The notes beneath the pieces are model-generated. The model saw only the letters and a list, made by a program, of their open reading frames with translations, did no database searches and was not told where the DNA came from. From Persicaria tinctoria (Eukaryota > Streptophyta > Magnoliopsida > Caryophyllales > Polygonaceae), in contig JBANSL010000006.1 of NCBI GenBank assembly GCA_037127255.1, positions 81,075,850 to 81,139,849 of the forward strand: a stretch of 64,000 nt of DNA. Reading direction: 5' to 3'. A program made the position numbers and the translations under genes. Of this stretch, positions 32,661-42,659 are shown piece by piece (the stretch's first letter is position 1; the number at the start of each line of letters is the position of its first letter).

Positions 32661-35387
32661 CTATGTCGAGGGAGATGAAGCCGAGTCAGCAGCGGGCTTG
32701 TCGATCTCGACAAGGGTGGTCGACCTCGACGAGGCTCCTGGATCTGGTGTTCTCAGTGTCGAGGAAGCAGGCTCTGGGCTCCCCGAGTTTTGGTCGACCT
32801 CGACGAGCCTACTCGAGATCGAGTAGGGTGGCTCCTCCGGTTTGCTGCTCGACGAAGCTGGCTCTGGTGGAGTCTCCTTGGTCTGGTCGAGATCGACTAG
32901 GGTTTGGTCGATCTTGACCCCATACTTAGTCCTTGTGTTCTCCTTGAGGATTGCCATGATCTCCTTCACATGGGCCTCCATGTCCCTCTTTTCTAGCTCC
33001 TCGGGGGTCATATTCCTGACCTTGGGTTCCCCGCAGGTGATGTAGCCGGCTGAGATAGATTTGACCTCTTCCATCGGACCCGTATGCCTTTCAGTTTTGT
33101 TGAAGGAATACTCAATTACTTCATCGCTGATGTTGAAGGTGAGCACTCCTTTCCTTACGCTTATGTTGGCATCCACCGTCGCCAAGAATGGTCTCCCTAG
33201 AATAATTGGACAAGCAGGATCTTCTTGCATATCAATAATTAAGAAATCAGCAGGGACTAAGAATTTACCTACTTGTACTGGGACATTTTCCACCATGCCT
33301 GTTGGAATGACCACCGTGTTGTTGGCCATGTAAAGTCTAGCATCCACAGGCTCCAGGGCACCTATCTTAATCTTGGACCAAATCGTTAAAGGCATAATAC
33401 TAACACTGGCTCCAAGATCACATAAATCATTAATTTTGTATGGACCAAATCCAATAGTTATAGCAAACTTACCTGGATCCGGCCGCTTTTCCAGTATGTC
33501 CAGCTGGCTGCACTCCTCTGTAATTTCAGCCATTGATCGCTTTTTGCTCAGAATCTCCTTTAGGAATTTGACGTAGGACGGCATTTCATTGAGAGCTTCT
33601 GTGAAGGGGATGGTGACGTTCAGCTTCTGAAGCATCTTGATGAAGCGCTGAAACTTTTTCTCCGCTGGGTCCTTTAGAGATTTGGTGGGGAAAGGCAGCT
33701 TCTTTTTCTGATTCGGAGCCAGAACAGACGTTGGAGTTGCTGCAGATTTCTCGACCAAGGGCTCCTCGACATCGACAAGTCCTTTGTCGACATCGACCAG
33801 ATTGGGCCCAGTCGAGTTGCTGTGTGGTGCAGACGAAGATTCTGGAATTTTCTCCTCGAGGTCGACTAGGGTCTTGTCGAGGTCGACCAGATGCTTGTCG
33901 TTCTGCTGTTCCTCGTCGTTCTGCTGTTTCCCGACTTCTGGCTCCTGTAATTGATGGCCGCTTCTGAGTTTTACAGCAGCGATGTGTCCAGTCTTTCCCT
34001 TAGGATTTGGTTCTGTTTGCCCATGGAGCTTGCCAGACTGTCGTGGGATCTGCGCAGAAATCTGTCCTATCTGAGTCTCAATTCCCCTTTTCCAGATGTC
34101 CAATTCTCCAAATTTGGTGGTGATGTTCTGGAACTGGTTATTGATGGTGCCCTGATTTCGTCGCATCTCCTCAAGGATCAGCTGCAGATCATCCTTCTTT
34201 TGATCCCTTTCTGGATGTCCTGGAGCTCTGTAAGGTGGAGGATTCCTAGGGGGACCTTGGTTCCATTGCTGTTGATAAGGCCTTTGATCCCCCATATAGC
34301 GATTAGGCCCTCTTGCGTAAGCTGCATCCTCATGATGTTCTGCCATCCTAACTTGCTCTGTATGTGGGCACTCAGTAGTGGTGTGCCTCTGTGATCCGCA
34401 TTCGATGCAAGGCTGGTTGACAGACAAATATTTGACTTGTTTGAGGAGCTTCTTATTCTGGTCTCTGTAGTATTGCTCCCTGACATCTGGGTCAATCTCT
34501 TTTGCTGGCTCATAAAGTGGCATAGATGGTGCTGGCCTGGCGCAGGAGTTCTCATCATAGTTTGAAGTAGACCCATACTTGTTGTCATAGTTGGTGAGCT
34601 TATCTAGCACACCCCAGGCGTCAATTGGTGGCATTGTCAGGAACTCATAGCGAGTATAAAGGTTGATTCTGTCCTTAGTGCCTTGATCAAGAGAGTTGAA
34701 GAAGATCTCTTGAATGACGTAGGGCGGTTGTCCATGAGTAGGGCAAGATCGCAGAAGTTCCTTGTAGCGCTCCCATGCCTTTGCCAGCGGTTCCCCTTGC
34801 TTCTGTTTGAAGGCGGTGATTTTCTGGCGGAGATGTGCTGTTTTGGCGGGTGGGAAAAATTTATTCAGAAATTCTTGCTCTACTTGGGCCCAGGTTGTAA
34901 GTGATCTTGCTTTCAGTCCTTCCAGCCATTTCAGTGCAGGACCAGCGAGAGACCAGCGAAAAGCAAGAGTACGACACATGTCAGAAAAGTTGGTAATATG
35001 CTCAAGAGGACACTCATTAAATCTACCATAGAAGGCATTATTTTTAAGCTCTATAAGAAACTGAGTGCGAATTTCAAAAGAGTTGTCAGGGATTAGAATC
35101 GCCGATTCAGGCACGATGAGCGTGGGGTGCATATAATCCTCAGCAGTGGTCGGATATTGGGCAAGCTCAGCTTCTGCTTGCCTTGCGCGCTCAGCTGCTT
35201 GTTCCCTCGTTGTCCTCTCAATGGCGATAGCGGCATCCTTTTCAGCTAGTTCCCTGGTAAGCCTAGCGATCAGCTGTTCCTGTGTCTCCGCAGCTGCCAT
35301 GGCTCTTTGTAGTTTAGCTCGGATGTGGAATAGATGTTCCGGTTCGTCTAAGGCGTCAAACTCAGGTGTTTGACCAGAACGACGCAT
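32661..35387 (-). CDS. Gag-protease polyprotein of Gypsy A
   Basis: 908 codons, starting at ATG 35387 (MRRSGQTPEFDALDEPE), 63 bp after the primer site. Domains by rough residue: a coiled-coil-like charged N terminus (20-80, RELAEKDAAIAIERTTREQ); gag core (100-270) with FRWSLAGPALKW, LNKFFPPAKTA and AWERYKELLRSCPTHG; CCHC zinc knuckle CIECGSQRHTTTEC (about 325); linker; aspartic protease with DLGAS (about 656) and ILGRPFLAT; then a repetitive acidic tail (about 820-908) with TLVDLDQ, RLVEVDQ and TLVEIDK cores. Relative to E and B it lacks 12 residues (EGTTLEY...) before FRWSLAG, an in-frame deletion. No stop interrupts it, so it may still make virus-like particles, but it has no polymerase. 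Confidence 0.9.
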   Translation of the reverse strand: MRRSGQTPEFDALDEPEHLFHIRAKLQRAMAAAETQEQLIARLTRELAEKDAAIAIERTTREQAAERARQAEAELAQYPTTAEDYMHPTLIVPESAILIPDNSFEIRTQFLIELKNNAFYGRFNECPLEHITNFSDMCRTLAFRWSLAGPALKWLEGLKARSLTTWAQVEQEFLNKFFPPAKTAHLRQKITAFKQKQGEPLAKAWERYKELLRSCPTHGQPPYVIQEIFFNSLDQGTKDRINLYTRYEFLTMPPIDAWGVLDKLTNYDNKYGSTSNYDENSCARPAPSMPLYEPAKEIDPDVREQYYRDQNKKLLKQVKYLSVNQPCIECGSQRHTTTECPHTEQVRMAEHHEDAAYARGPNRYMGDQRPYQQQWNQGPPRNPPPYRAPGHPERDQKKDDLQLILEEMRRNQGTINNQFQNITTKFGELDIWKRGIETQIGQISAQIPRQSGKLHGQTEPNPKGKTGHIAAVKLRSGHQLQEPEVGKQQNDEEQQNDKHLVDLDKTLVDLEEKIPESSSAPHSNSTGPNLVDVDKGLVDVEEPLVEKSAATPTSVLAPNQKKKLPFPTKSLKDPAEKKFQRFIKMLQKLNVTIPFTEALNEMPSYVKFLKEILSKKRSMAEITEECSQLDILEKRPDPGKFAITIGFGPYKINDLCDLGASVSIMPLTIWSKIKIGALEPVDARLYMANNTVVIPTGMVENVPVQVGKFLVPADFLIIDMQEDPACPIILGRPFLATVDANISVRKGVLTFNISDEVIEYSFNKTERHTGPMEEVKSISAGYITCGEPKVRNMTPEELEKRDMEAHVKEIMAILKENTRTKYGVKIDQTLVDLDQTKETPPEPASSSSKPEEPPYSISSRLVEVDQNSGSPEPASSTLRTPDPGASSRSTTLVEIDKPAADSASSPST

Positions 35388-35449
35388 ACACCTGCAAACT
35401 AACTCAAAGAAACAGTGAGAACTGACTACCTAAGGCGCGATTGATTGCT

Positions 35450-35467
35450 TTCCCGGCAACGACGCCA
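35450..35467 (-). other. Primer-binding site of Gypsy A, tRNA-Asp type
   Basis: Sixteen of 18 bases match the tRNA-Asp 3' end; element B keeps all 18. It lies three bases from the LTR edge at 35471. Confidence 0.85.
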
Positions 35468-35470
35468 ATT

Positions 35471-37663
35471 TGTTGTAAGGAGAAATCGAGTATGAAATAT
35501 AATGAAATAGATAAAACCAGACTTAGGCCTCAGCAAATAAATACAAGACTCCTCCAATGCAGTAAGAGAAAGTCAGGATCGAATCCACGAGGAAGCACAT
35601 CAGCAGTTCTCAGGTAGCTGTAAATTCTCGCAGACACAGCAGCAGAGCAGACAGAAGCACAGAAACAGAAATAAACCCGGCAAGGGCAACTAAAACAAAA
35701 GAAAAGATCTAACTAAAGACAGAAAATAACGCAAAGAAAGCAAAGAACAAAGCAAAACAGAAGCAAAGCAGAAAGTCGTACTCGATCTCGACCACAAGCT
35801 TGTCGAGATCGACAAGGGTTGCTCGACACAGATTACAGAAAGTGAAAATTGACAAAGACAGAATAAAGCCAACTCGACCTAGACCAGCCTCTACTCGACT
35901 TCGACAAGGAACCTCCTCGAGATCGACTAAAGCTACTCTATGTCGACAAGAAACAGGAAAAAAGACAGAAACTTTAAAGCTTGCAAATTCAAACACAGAA
36001 CTCAGAATTTCGGTGAAATAAATTCAATATATTAAAAGACTCCCAAGGCCAGGGTTTCAACACCACAAAGATAACCATGCAAAACAACACATAAAGGCAT
36101 AAAAGATCATGCTTTCCATCAAATAACTTTCGTCATTAACAAATAGGCATATAGAGGCTCTCGCATAAACCCTAATTGTTACTAACCCTTTTTCACATAA
36201 TTAATCCAAGTTGCATTAAGATCACTTTCGCTTCAATAACACAAACAAGGATCACCTTCAACTCTCGCAAAAGAATCATGCTTATAGGGATAGAAGATGA
36301 ATCGCACAAAAGATCTGACCTTTATCGCATCGCCTCACATGGCCACCGTCGGGCTCACCCCAGCCCCAGAAGTGGGTGGACTACTCACGCCTCATCGCAA
36401 TTGCAAACATTGAATGAAAAGAAATAACTTGCATAAACTATATTCAAAGCCTTTTACAATCCTGGCAATCAACTTTCGATGTAAGCCAAAACCCTAAAAA
36501 CCTTAAACTCCTAAATTGTATCTCTGAATGGAACTAACTACTTGTCTCTGAAATTGAATGAATAAAACTGAGCCCCATGGGCTTTATTTATAGCCTTCAT
36601 TCCCTAGCTATTCTAGGAAAGAAGATATCTATCTATATCTAAAACTATATCTAAAAGCTTAAAAGATAAATAAATTGTTTTAAGGAAATAAATCGTAAAG
36701 GAAAAGATAAAACTAATTATGGTAGGTCTTCATGATGTTGATAGATCTTGTCTCCTTGGATAGAACTCGATAGATCGGGATAGAATTTTCCGCCTTCACG
36801 ACCAAGCAACGTCAACTCTACTCGGACAGGGCTAGTCGAGAAGATTCTGGACACTGCCTTACTCGACCTCGAGTAGGTCTACTCGACCTCGAGTACGGAT
36901 TCTTGGCTCGGCTTGACTCTGCTCGATGTGGCTCGGAGTTGGCTCATTGGGCTCTTGTCGATCTCGAGTTGGCCTCGTCGACCTCGACAAGGGTGGCTCT
37001 GTCGACTAGCCTCCTCGGGTGGGTGTGCTCGACTGGCTCGGACATGCTCGGACATGTCTCAAGGTCTTCGTCGACCTCGACAAGTGCTCCTCGAGGTCGA
37101 GTTGGGTGTCTGCTTCCGCTTCCGCGAGCTGGCTCTTCCGCTGGCAGCGAGTGGCTTGGTCCGCGGCAGCGAGTGGTCACTTCCGCTGCAGCGAGTCTCC
37201 TGGTCGTCCTCGTCTTCGTCCTCGGACAGCTTCTCCTCGTCGACTCCGGACGTGGGCGTCTGGGCTTCGTCGACCTCGACGAGGGCTTGTCGAGGTCGAG
37301 TAGGGTCCGGAGCTCGGGTTGTCTGGCTCTCTCGACCATGCCTTGTCGACCAAGCTGGTGCTCGGACATGGTGGTCTATGTCGAGTAGGCTTACTCGATG
37401 TCGAGTAGCCTTGCCTCTCAGACTTGTTCCGCTGCTTTGACCCTGGACTTCTGTAGTGTTTTTCCGAGCTTTTCCGACCTTTTGTAGAATTGTTGTAAAT
37501 GCCTCGATTTCTGCGATTTAAACAGAAACTGGTGTAGATTCCATAATTTGACAAATAAGCATAAACTACATAGATTCTGTACTATTTAAACCCAAATAAA
37601 TGCAATGTATACAGAAATCGATATAAAAGTTACTGTAAAACATGGCAGATTCCACTCACAACA
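35471..37663 (-). repeat. 5' LTR of Gypsy A
   Basis: 2193 bp, the same length as the 3' LTR, with an inverted TATA box near 36585. It ends in CTCACAACA at 37663, followed by the target duplication AGTGG. Confidence 0.95.
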
Positions 37664-38785
37664 AGTGGTGTGCCTTTGCGATCCGCATTCTATGCAAGGC
37701 TGGTTGACAGAGAGATACTTTACTTGCTTGATGAGTTTCTTATTCTGGTCTCTGTAGTATTGCTCCCTAACATCAGGATCAATCTCCTTAGGTGGCTCAT
37801 ATAGGGGCATGGATGGTGCTGGCCTGGCGTATGGGTTCTCTTCATAGGTTGCAGTAGACCCATACTTGTTGTCATAGTTAGTGAGCTTCTCAAGCACACC
37901 CCATGCGTCACTTGGCGGCATTGTCAAATACTCATAGCGAGTATAGTGGTTGATCCTGTCCTTTGTGACTTGATCCAGAGAGTTGATTCTCTAACGGAGA
38001 TGATCCAGAGAGTTGATCCTGTCCTTTGTGAATTGATCCAGAGACTTGATCCAGAGACTTGATCCAGAGAGTATAGTGGCTGTCCATGAGTAGGGCAAGA
38101 TTGCAGAAGTTCCTTGTAGCGCTCCCATGCCTTTGCCAGCGGTTCCCCTTGCTTCTGTTTGAAGGCAGTGATTCTCTAACGGAGATGTGCTGTTTTGGCG
38201 GGTGGGAAGAATTTGTTCAGAAACTCTTGCTCTACTTGGGCCCAGGTTGTGAGTGATCTTGCTTTCAGCCCTTCCAGCCATTTCAGTGCAGGCCCAGCGA
38301 AAAGATTTCATCTTGACATATTCCAGAGTTGTACCTTCAGCAATTGTACGGCACATGTCAGAAAAGTTTGTAATATGTTTAAGAGGACACTCATTAAATC
38401 TACCATAGAAGGCATTATTTTTCAGCTCTATAAGAAATTGAGTGCGAATTTCAAAAGAGTTTTCAGGGATTAGAATCGCCGATTCAGGCACGATGAGAGT
38501 TGGATGCATGTGTTCCTTTGCCGTGGTTGGATATTGGGCAAGCTCAGCCTGTGCTTGTTCCCTTTCTGCTCTCTCAGCGGTGATAGCAGCATCTTTAGCG
38601 GTGATAGCAGCATCTTTAGCGGTGATAGCAGCATCTTTTGCGGCCAATTCCCTGGTAAGCCTAGCGACCAGCTGTTCCTGTGTCTCAGCGGCCGCCATGA
38701 TCCTTTTGAGTTTAGAGTGGATGTGTAGGTAGCGCTCCGGTTCGTCTAAGCTGTCAAACACAGGTGTTTGACCAGAACGACGCAT
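37664..38785 (-). pseudogene. gag: Gag (N-terminal part) of Gypsy B, rearranged
   Basis: It starts at ATG 38785 (MRRSGQTPVFDSLDEPE) and is collinear with A's gag but broken. The coiled-coil-like N terminus contains three copies of KDAAITA, from a 21-bp tandem repeat at about 38576-38640. A frameshift lies near 38290 after FRWAC. At 37980-38075 a patch repeats GATCCAGAGA-type words and a copy of the TTCTCTAACGGAGATG stretch found at about 38171. The frame 37927-37664 keeps DKLTNYDNKYG and the first half of the CCHC knuckle (CIECGSQRHTT), where element A is inserted; the rest continues at 28294. Confidence 0.85.
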
Positions 38786-38847
38786 ACACCTGAAAAGTAA
38801 CTCAAAGAAACAGTGAGAACTGACTACCTAAGGCGCGAATGATTGCC

Positions 38848-38865
38848 TCCCCGGCAACGGCGCCA
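38848..38865 (-). other. Primer-binding site of Gypsy B, perfect tRNA-Asp match
   Basis: All 18 bases equal the 3' end of plant tRNA-Asp(GUC), including CCA. This fixes the primer class of the family. Confidence 0.9.
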
Positions 38866-38868
38866 ATT

Positions 38869-40773
38869 TGTTGTTGCAGGAGGACGGTCAAGTATGAAAT
38901 AAATATGAAATATAGTTCAGATTGACTTCCCTGTCCCAGCAAATAAATACAAGACTTCCTCCCGTTGTAGTAAGAGAAAATCAGGATCGAAGTTGCATTA
39001 AGATCACTTAGGGTTTATGCCAGGGTTTCAACACCACAACGATAACCATGCTAAGTAACACATAAAGGCATAACAGATCATGCTTTCCATCAAATAACTT
39101 TCTTCATTAACAAATAGGCATATAGAGGCTTTCGCATAAACCCTAATTGTTACTAACCATTTTTCACATAATTAATCCAAGTTGCATTAAGATCACTTTC
39201 GCTTCAATAACACAAACAAGGATCACCTTCAACTTTCGCAAAAGAATCATGCTCATAGGGATAGAAGATGAATCGCACAAAAAGATCTGACCTTTATCGT
39301 GTTGCCTCACATGGCCACCGTCGGGCTCACCCCAGCCCAGAATTGGGTGGACTACTCACGCCTCATCGCAATCGCAGACATTGATTGATGAAAAGAACTA
39401 ACTTGCATAAAACTATATTCAAAAGCCTTTACAATCTCGGCAATCAACTTTCGCAGAAAGCCAAAACCTTAAAAACCTTAGAACTCCTAAACTTCTCTAT
39501 AGAACTAACTAATTGTCTCTGAAATTGAATTGTGATCTGATATGGAATGAATAAAACTGAGCCCCCTAGGGCCTTATTTATAGGCTTCATTCCCTAGCTA
39601 TTCTAGGAAAGAAGATATCTATCTCTATCTAAAACTATATCTAAAACTTAAAAGGATAAATAAATTGTTTTATGGAAATAAATCTAAAAGGAAAAGATAA
39701 AACTAAATAGGTAAGTCTTCATGTCTTGATAGATCTTGTCTCCTTGATGATAGAACTTGATGGAATCGGATAGAATTTCGGCCAAATCGACTCCTTCGTG
39801 CCCAAGGAATCTCAATTCTACTCGGACAGGTCTCGTCGAGAATTTTCTGGAAAACGGCTCTATTCGACCTCGACCACGGCTCGTCGACTTCGAGTAGGGT
39901 GGTTCGTCGACTGGACTTCCTCGGCTAGATCTGCTCGATGTGCTCGGACTTGGCTCAATGGGGTCGTCGACCTCGAGTAGCTCTTGTCGATGTCGAGTAG
40001 GACTGATCATTGACTAGGTCTCCTCGGGTGGCTCTACTCGACAAGGCTCGGACAAGGCTCCTCAGGCGCTCGTCGATCTCGACAAGCTATAGTCGACCTC
40101 GAGTAGACTGGCTTGCCGACTAGGTCTTCTCGAGTGACTCTGCTTGATGGGCTCCGGATCTGGACTCAGGCGCTCCTCGACCTCGACAAAGGGTCCTCGA
40201 GATCGACTAGAGCGGTGTCCTTCCTTTCCGCTTCCGCGAGTTGCCTCTTCCGCTGGCAGCGAGTATTTCCGCGGCAGCGAGCGATCCGCTGCAGCGAGTC
40301 GAGTCGCTGGCAGCGAGTCCCGCCTGGTCGTCCTCGGCTTCTCTCCTTGTCGACTCCGGGTGTGGTGTCTGGGCTTCGTCGATCTCGACTAGGGCTTGTC
40401 GAGATCGAGTAGACTTCCGGAGCTCGGGTTGGTCTGGCTCTCGATCAGGCTCTGCTCGACCAAGGTTGCTCGAACAGGCTCGTCTATGTCGAGTAAGGCC
40501 TACTCGAGATCGAGTAGCCTTGACTCTCAGACTGGTTCCGCTCCTTTGACCTTGGACTTCTGTAGTGGTTTTCCGAGCTTTTCTGACCCTCTGTAGAATT
40601 GCTGTAAAATGCCTCGATTTCTGCGAATTAAACAGAAACTGGTGTAGATTCCATAATTTGGCAAATAAACATAAACTACATAGATTCTGTACTATCTAAA
40701 CCCAAATGAGTGCAATGTATACAGAAATCGATATAAAAGTTATTGTAAAACATGGCAGATTCAGCTCACAACA
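38869..40773 (-). repeat. 5' LTR of Gypsy B with an internal deletion
   Basis: 1905 bp. Compared with the left LTR (22140-24414) it lacks about 399 bp (counterpart 22262-22660) and carries about 30 bp of filler at 38991-39019. The missing part includes the U5 TCGA zone. The filler contains GTTGCATTAAGATCACTT, identical to a stretch further along the same LTR (about 39182), and AGGGTTTATGC, a reverse-complement copy of nearby sequence. Confidence 0.9.
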
Positions 40774-40949
40774 AACACCCCATACTTAAGCTTGTTTGTC
40801 CTCAAGCAATACTTTTATTTGTCATTCAGGGGAAGAATTCAAACTCTCAACATCTTAGATTCATTCTTATATGTCCCTGCAATCAATTACCATCCTCGAA
40901 AAGGTACTAGTGTCACAGATTCATGCACGTGCAAATATGTAAAAGCAAC
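40774..40949 (-). repeat. PPT-side internal fragment of a second tandem B copy
   Basis: It matches 24415-24590 almost base for base, including the polypurine tract, and ends abruptly after AAAAGCAAC. Internal sequence on the outer side of a 5' LTR shows that a further unit once followed and was deleted. Confidence 0.9.
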
Positions 40950-41750
40950 CTCCTCTGCGAAGGGAATGAAAAGTTTCTTGTAAATTGACACATTCCTGCC
41001 AATCTGTTTACGAAAGATCCGATCAACAGTTCTTTGAAACGTAGCCCCAGCATTCCTGAGTCTGAAACGCATGACGCGGTAGCAAAATATCCCCTGATTG
41101 GCGATGAAGGTAGTTGCTTTCTTGTCTAGAGGGTCCAAACTTATCTGATTGTATCCAGAGTAAGCGTCAAGAAAACTGAGGACCTTATTACTCGCGGTCC
41201 CATCGACAAGTTCGTCTATGGATGGCAATGGGTAACTATCCTTGGGGCAAGATTTGTTAAGATCGGTAAAATCAATGCACATCCTCCATTTCCCATTAGA
41301 TTTCTTCACCAAAACCATGTTAGAGAGCCAATCTTAGTCTTCTACCTCCTCTATGAACCCTGCTTCTAAAAGCTTGTTAGTTTCTTCTTTTGCCGCGACA
41401 GCTTTCTCAGGAGCCATCTTCCTCTTCTTTTGTACTACGGGTTTTGTTCCTGGACGAATTCTTAAGGTATGCAAAGCAGTTGTGGACGGGACTCCCAGCA
41501 GATCTCGCGGAGTCCATGCAAAAACGTCTCTTGATCTCGTTATGATCTCCATGACCCGATCTCTTTCCACTGGTTCCAGTGCTTGTCCTAAATAGACTTT
41601 CTCCTCAGGGTTTGGGAATGGTGTATAAGCAACTCTTTCATCCGCAGTCGGTATTTTTGCTTCTGTCGGTCTTACTTCTAGTTCAGCCTCTGAGAGTTCT
41701 GATGGGTCGTTGTCTCCTACCACGGATTCACATTTTTCACCAATACCCAT
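40950..41750 (-). pseudogene. Reverse transcriptase of Gypsy C, missing the active site
   Basis: 41750-41334 encodes the RT N-terminal region (VFAWTPRDLLGV, KKRKMAPEK...EETNKLLEAGFI). After a stop at about 41334 the frame 41318-40950 continues with KSNGKWRMCIDFTDLNKSCPKDSYPLP, FLDAYSGYNQI and GATFQRTVDRIFRKQIGRNVSIY. The next residues should be the YVDD catalytic box, but the sequence turns into an unrelated stretch of about 27 bp and then element B. The fingers and part of the palm are present; the catalytic aspartates, thumb and connection are gone. Confidence 0.9.
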
Positions 41751-41783
41751 TACTTCTCTTCTTTTCTTGATAGAAGTCTAATA

Positions 41784-42471
41784 TCAGCTTCTGCTTTCTG
41801 GCTGTTGGCCGCGAACCTCGCCGATTCCTCCTCCTGGAAAAGGAAACTTCCCAACAAAGTGATAGATTGACACTATCATCTGGAATTTATAGAGCGAGAC
41901 GCGTCCCAGTAGAGCATTGTATACAGTAGGAATCTTTACTACCGTGAATACAATGTTTTCTATGCGCGTTTTTGGGGCCGTTCCCAAAACTACTGTAAGC
42001 TCGATCGTACCTGCCACTTGTACCTCTCCCCCCGAGAACGTGATCAATGTTCCTGAATACGGTTTCAATGATGCCGCGGATATCCCCATTTGAGAGAAAG
42101 CCTCCCATGACAAGATATCCATGTTGCTCTTCTTGTCGATAATTTCCCTGTTGCTCTTCCTGTCGATAATTTCCCTGTTGATGCGGATTCTGTCCCCAAT
42201 GATCATAGTAAAAGTATTGAGATTGTTCTTGCTGAAAGGGGTTAGGCTGTTCACGACGTGCTTCATAGTACCAGAAGTTCTGTGGTATGTACTCTCCTCC
42301 TAGTCCATGTTGATCGCAATGGTGATGCGGAGGGGTACTGAGGTGTTGGTCTCCCATTTCGCCATCTGGATTTGGTTGCGGCGTTAATGGGATATACATA
42401 CTTGAGGCCTCCTGATCCTGGTGGATCCCTTGGCTCATATTCCGCGTCGAATTGTTTTGGCTATCACTCAT
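41784..42471 (-). pseudogene. Gag remnant and protease region of Gypsy C
   Basis: 42471 (MSDSQNNSTRNMSQG) leads a Q/H/Y-rich gag N terminus that ends in two copies of a short tandem repeat (GNYRQEEQ). It then passes, with a phase change, into a protease-side segment: NMDILSWEAFSQMGIS, FSGGEVQVAGTIEL, VVKIPTVYNALLGR, IGEVRGQQ. That segment is typical of Tat-lineage polyproteins just after the protease active site. Most of gag and the D-S/T-G motif are absent, so C lost its capsid gene. Confidence 0.8.
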
Positions 42472-42638
42472 CTTCTCAGTGTCGCGAATCTGTCAATAGT
42501 GAAACACTTCATTTCATACGCATAAATTCATACTTCTAGATCCAGACGCGGACCCTAGCTTTCTTCAATGTTTTGAGGGTATTTGCGTGATTTCATCGAA
42601 CATAAAGAACATTTTAAAGGAACCCCTTAGTGTGAGGG

Positions 42639-42658
42639 GGTTCCCACAGAAGTTGCCA
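42639..42658 (-). other. Probable primer-binding site of Gypsy C
   Basis: On the minus strand TGGCAACTTCTGTGGGAACC follows the LTR end by one base and has the usual TGG start. I cannot assign the tRNA with certainty. Confidence 0.5.
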
Positions 42659-42659
42659 G

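Larger units (their letters stand above)
28295..37663 (-). mobile_element. Gypsy element A, complete, gag-pro only
   Basis: 9369 bp with two LTRs of exactly 2193 bp, a primer site, a polypurine tract and a 5-bp target duplication. By eye the LTRs differ by about two dozen substitutions and no indels, roughly 1 percent, so this is the youngest insertion of the nest. Coding content is a 908-codon gag-protease frame and a 197-codon frame with an integrase-C-like end. Reverse transcriptase, RNase H and the integrase core are absent, so it is non-autonomous. It is inserted in the zinc-knuckle codons of element B. Confidence 0.95.
22140..40949 (-). mobile_element. Gypsy element B with tandem remnant, containing element A
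   Basis: Minus-strand element of the E/A/B family. 5' LTR is 38869-40773, primer site 38848-38865, gag 38785 to 37664 and on from 28294, protease and linker to 26196, integrase-C-like frame 26226-25897, 3' noncoding part 25896-24415, 3' LTR 24414-22140. Element A splits its gag. To the right of the 5' LTR lies another 176 bp of PPT-side internal sequence (40774-40949), so B is the remnant of a tandem LTR-internal-LTR-internal array. No matching target duplication is found. Confidence 0.8.
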
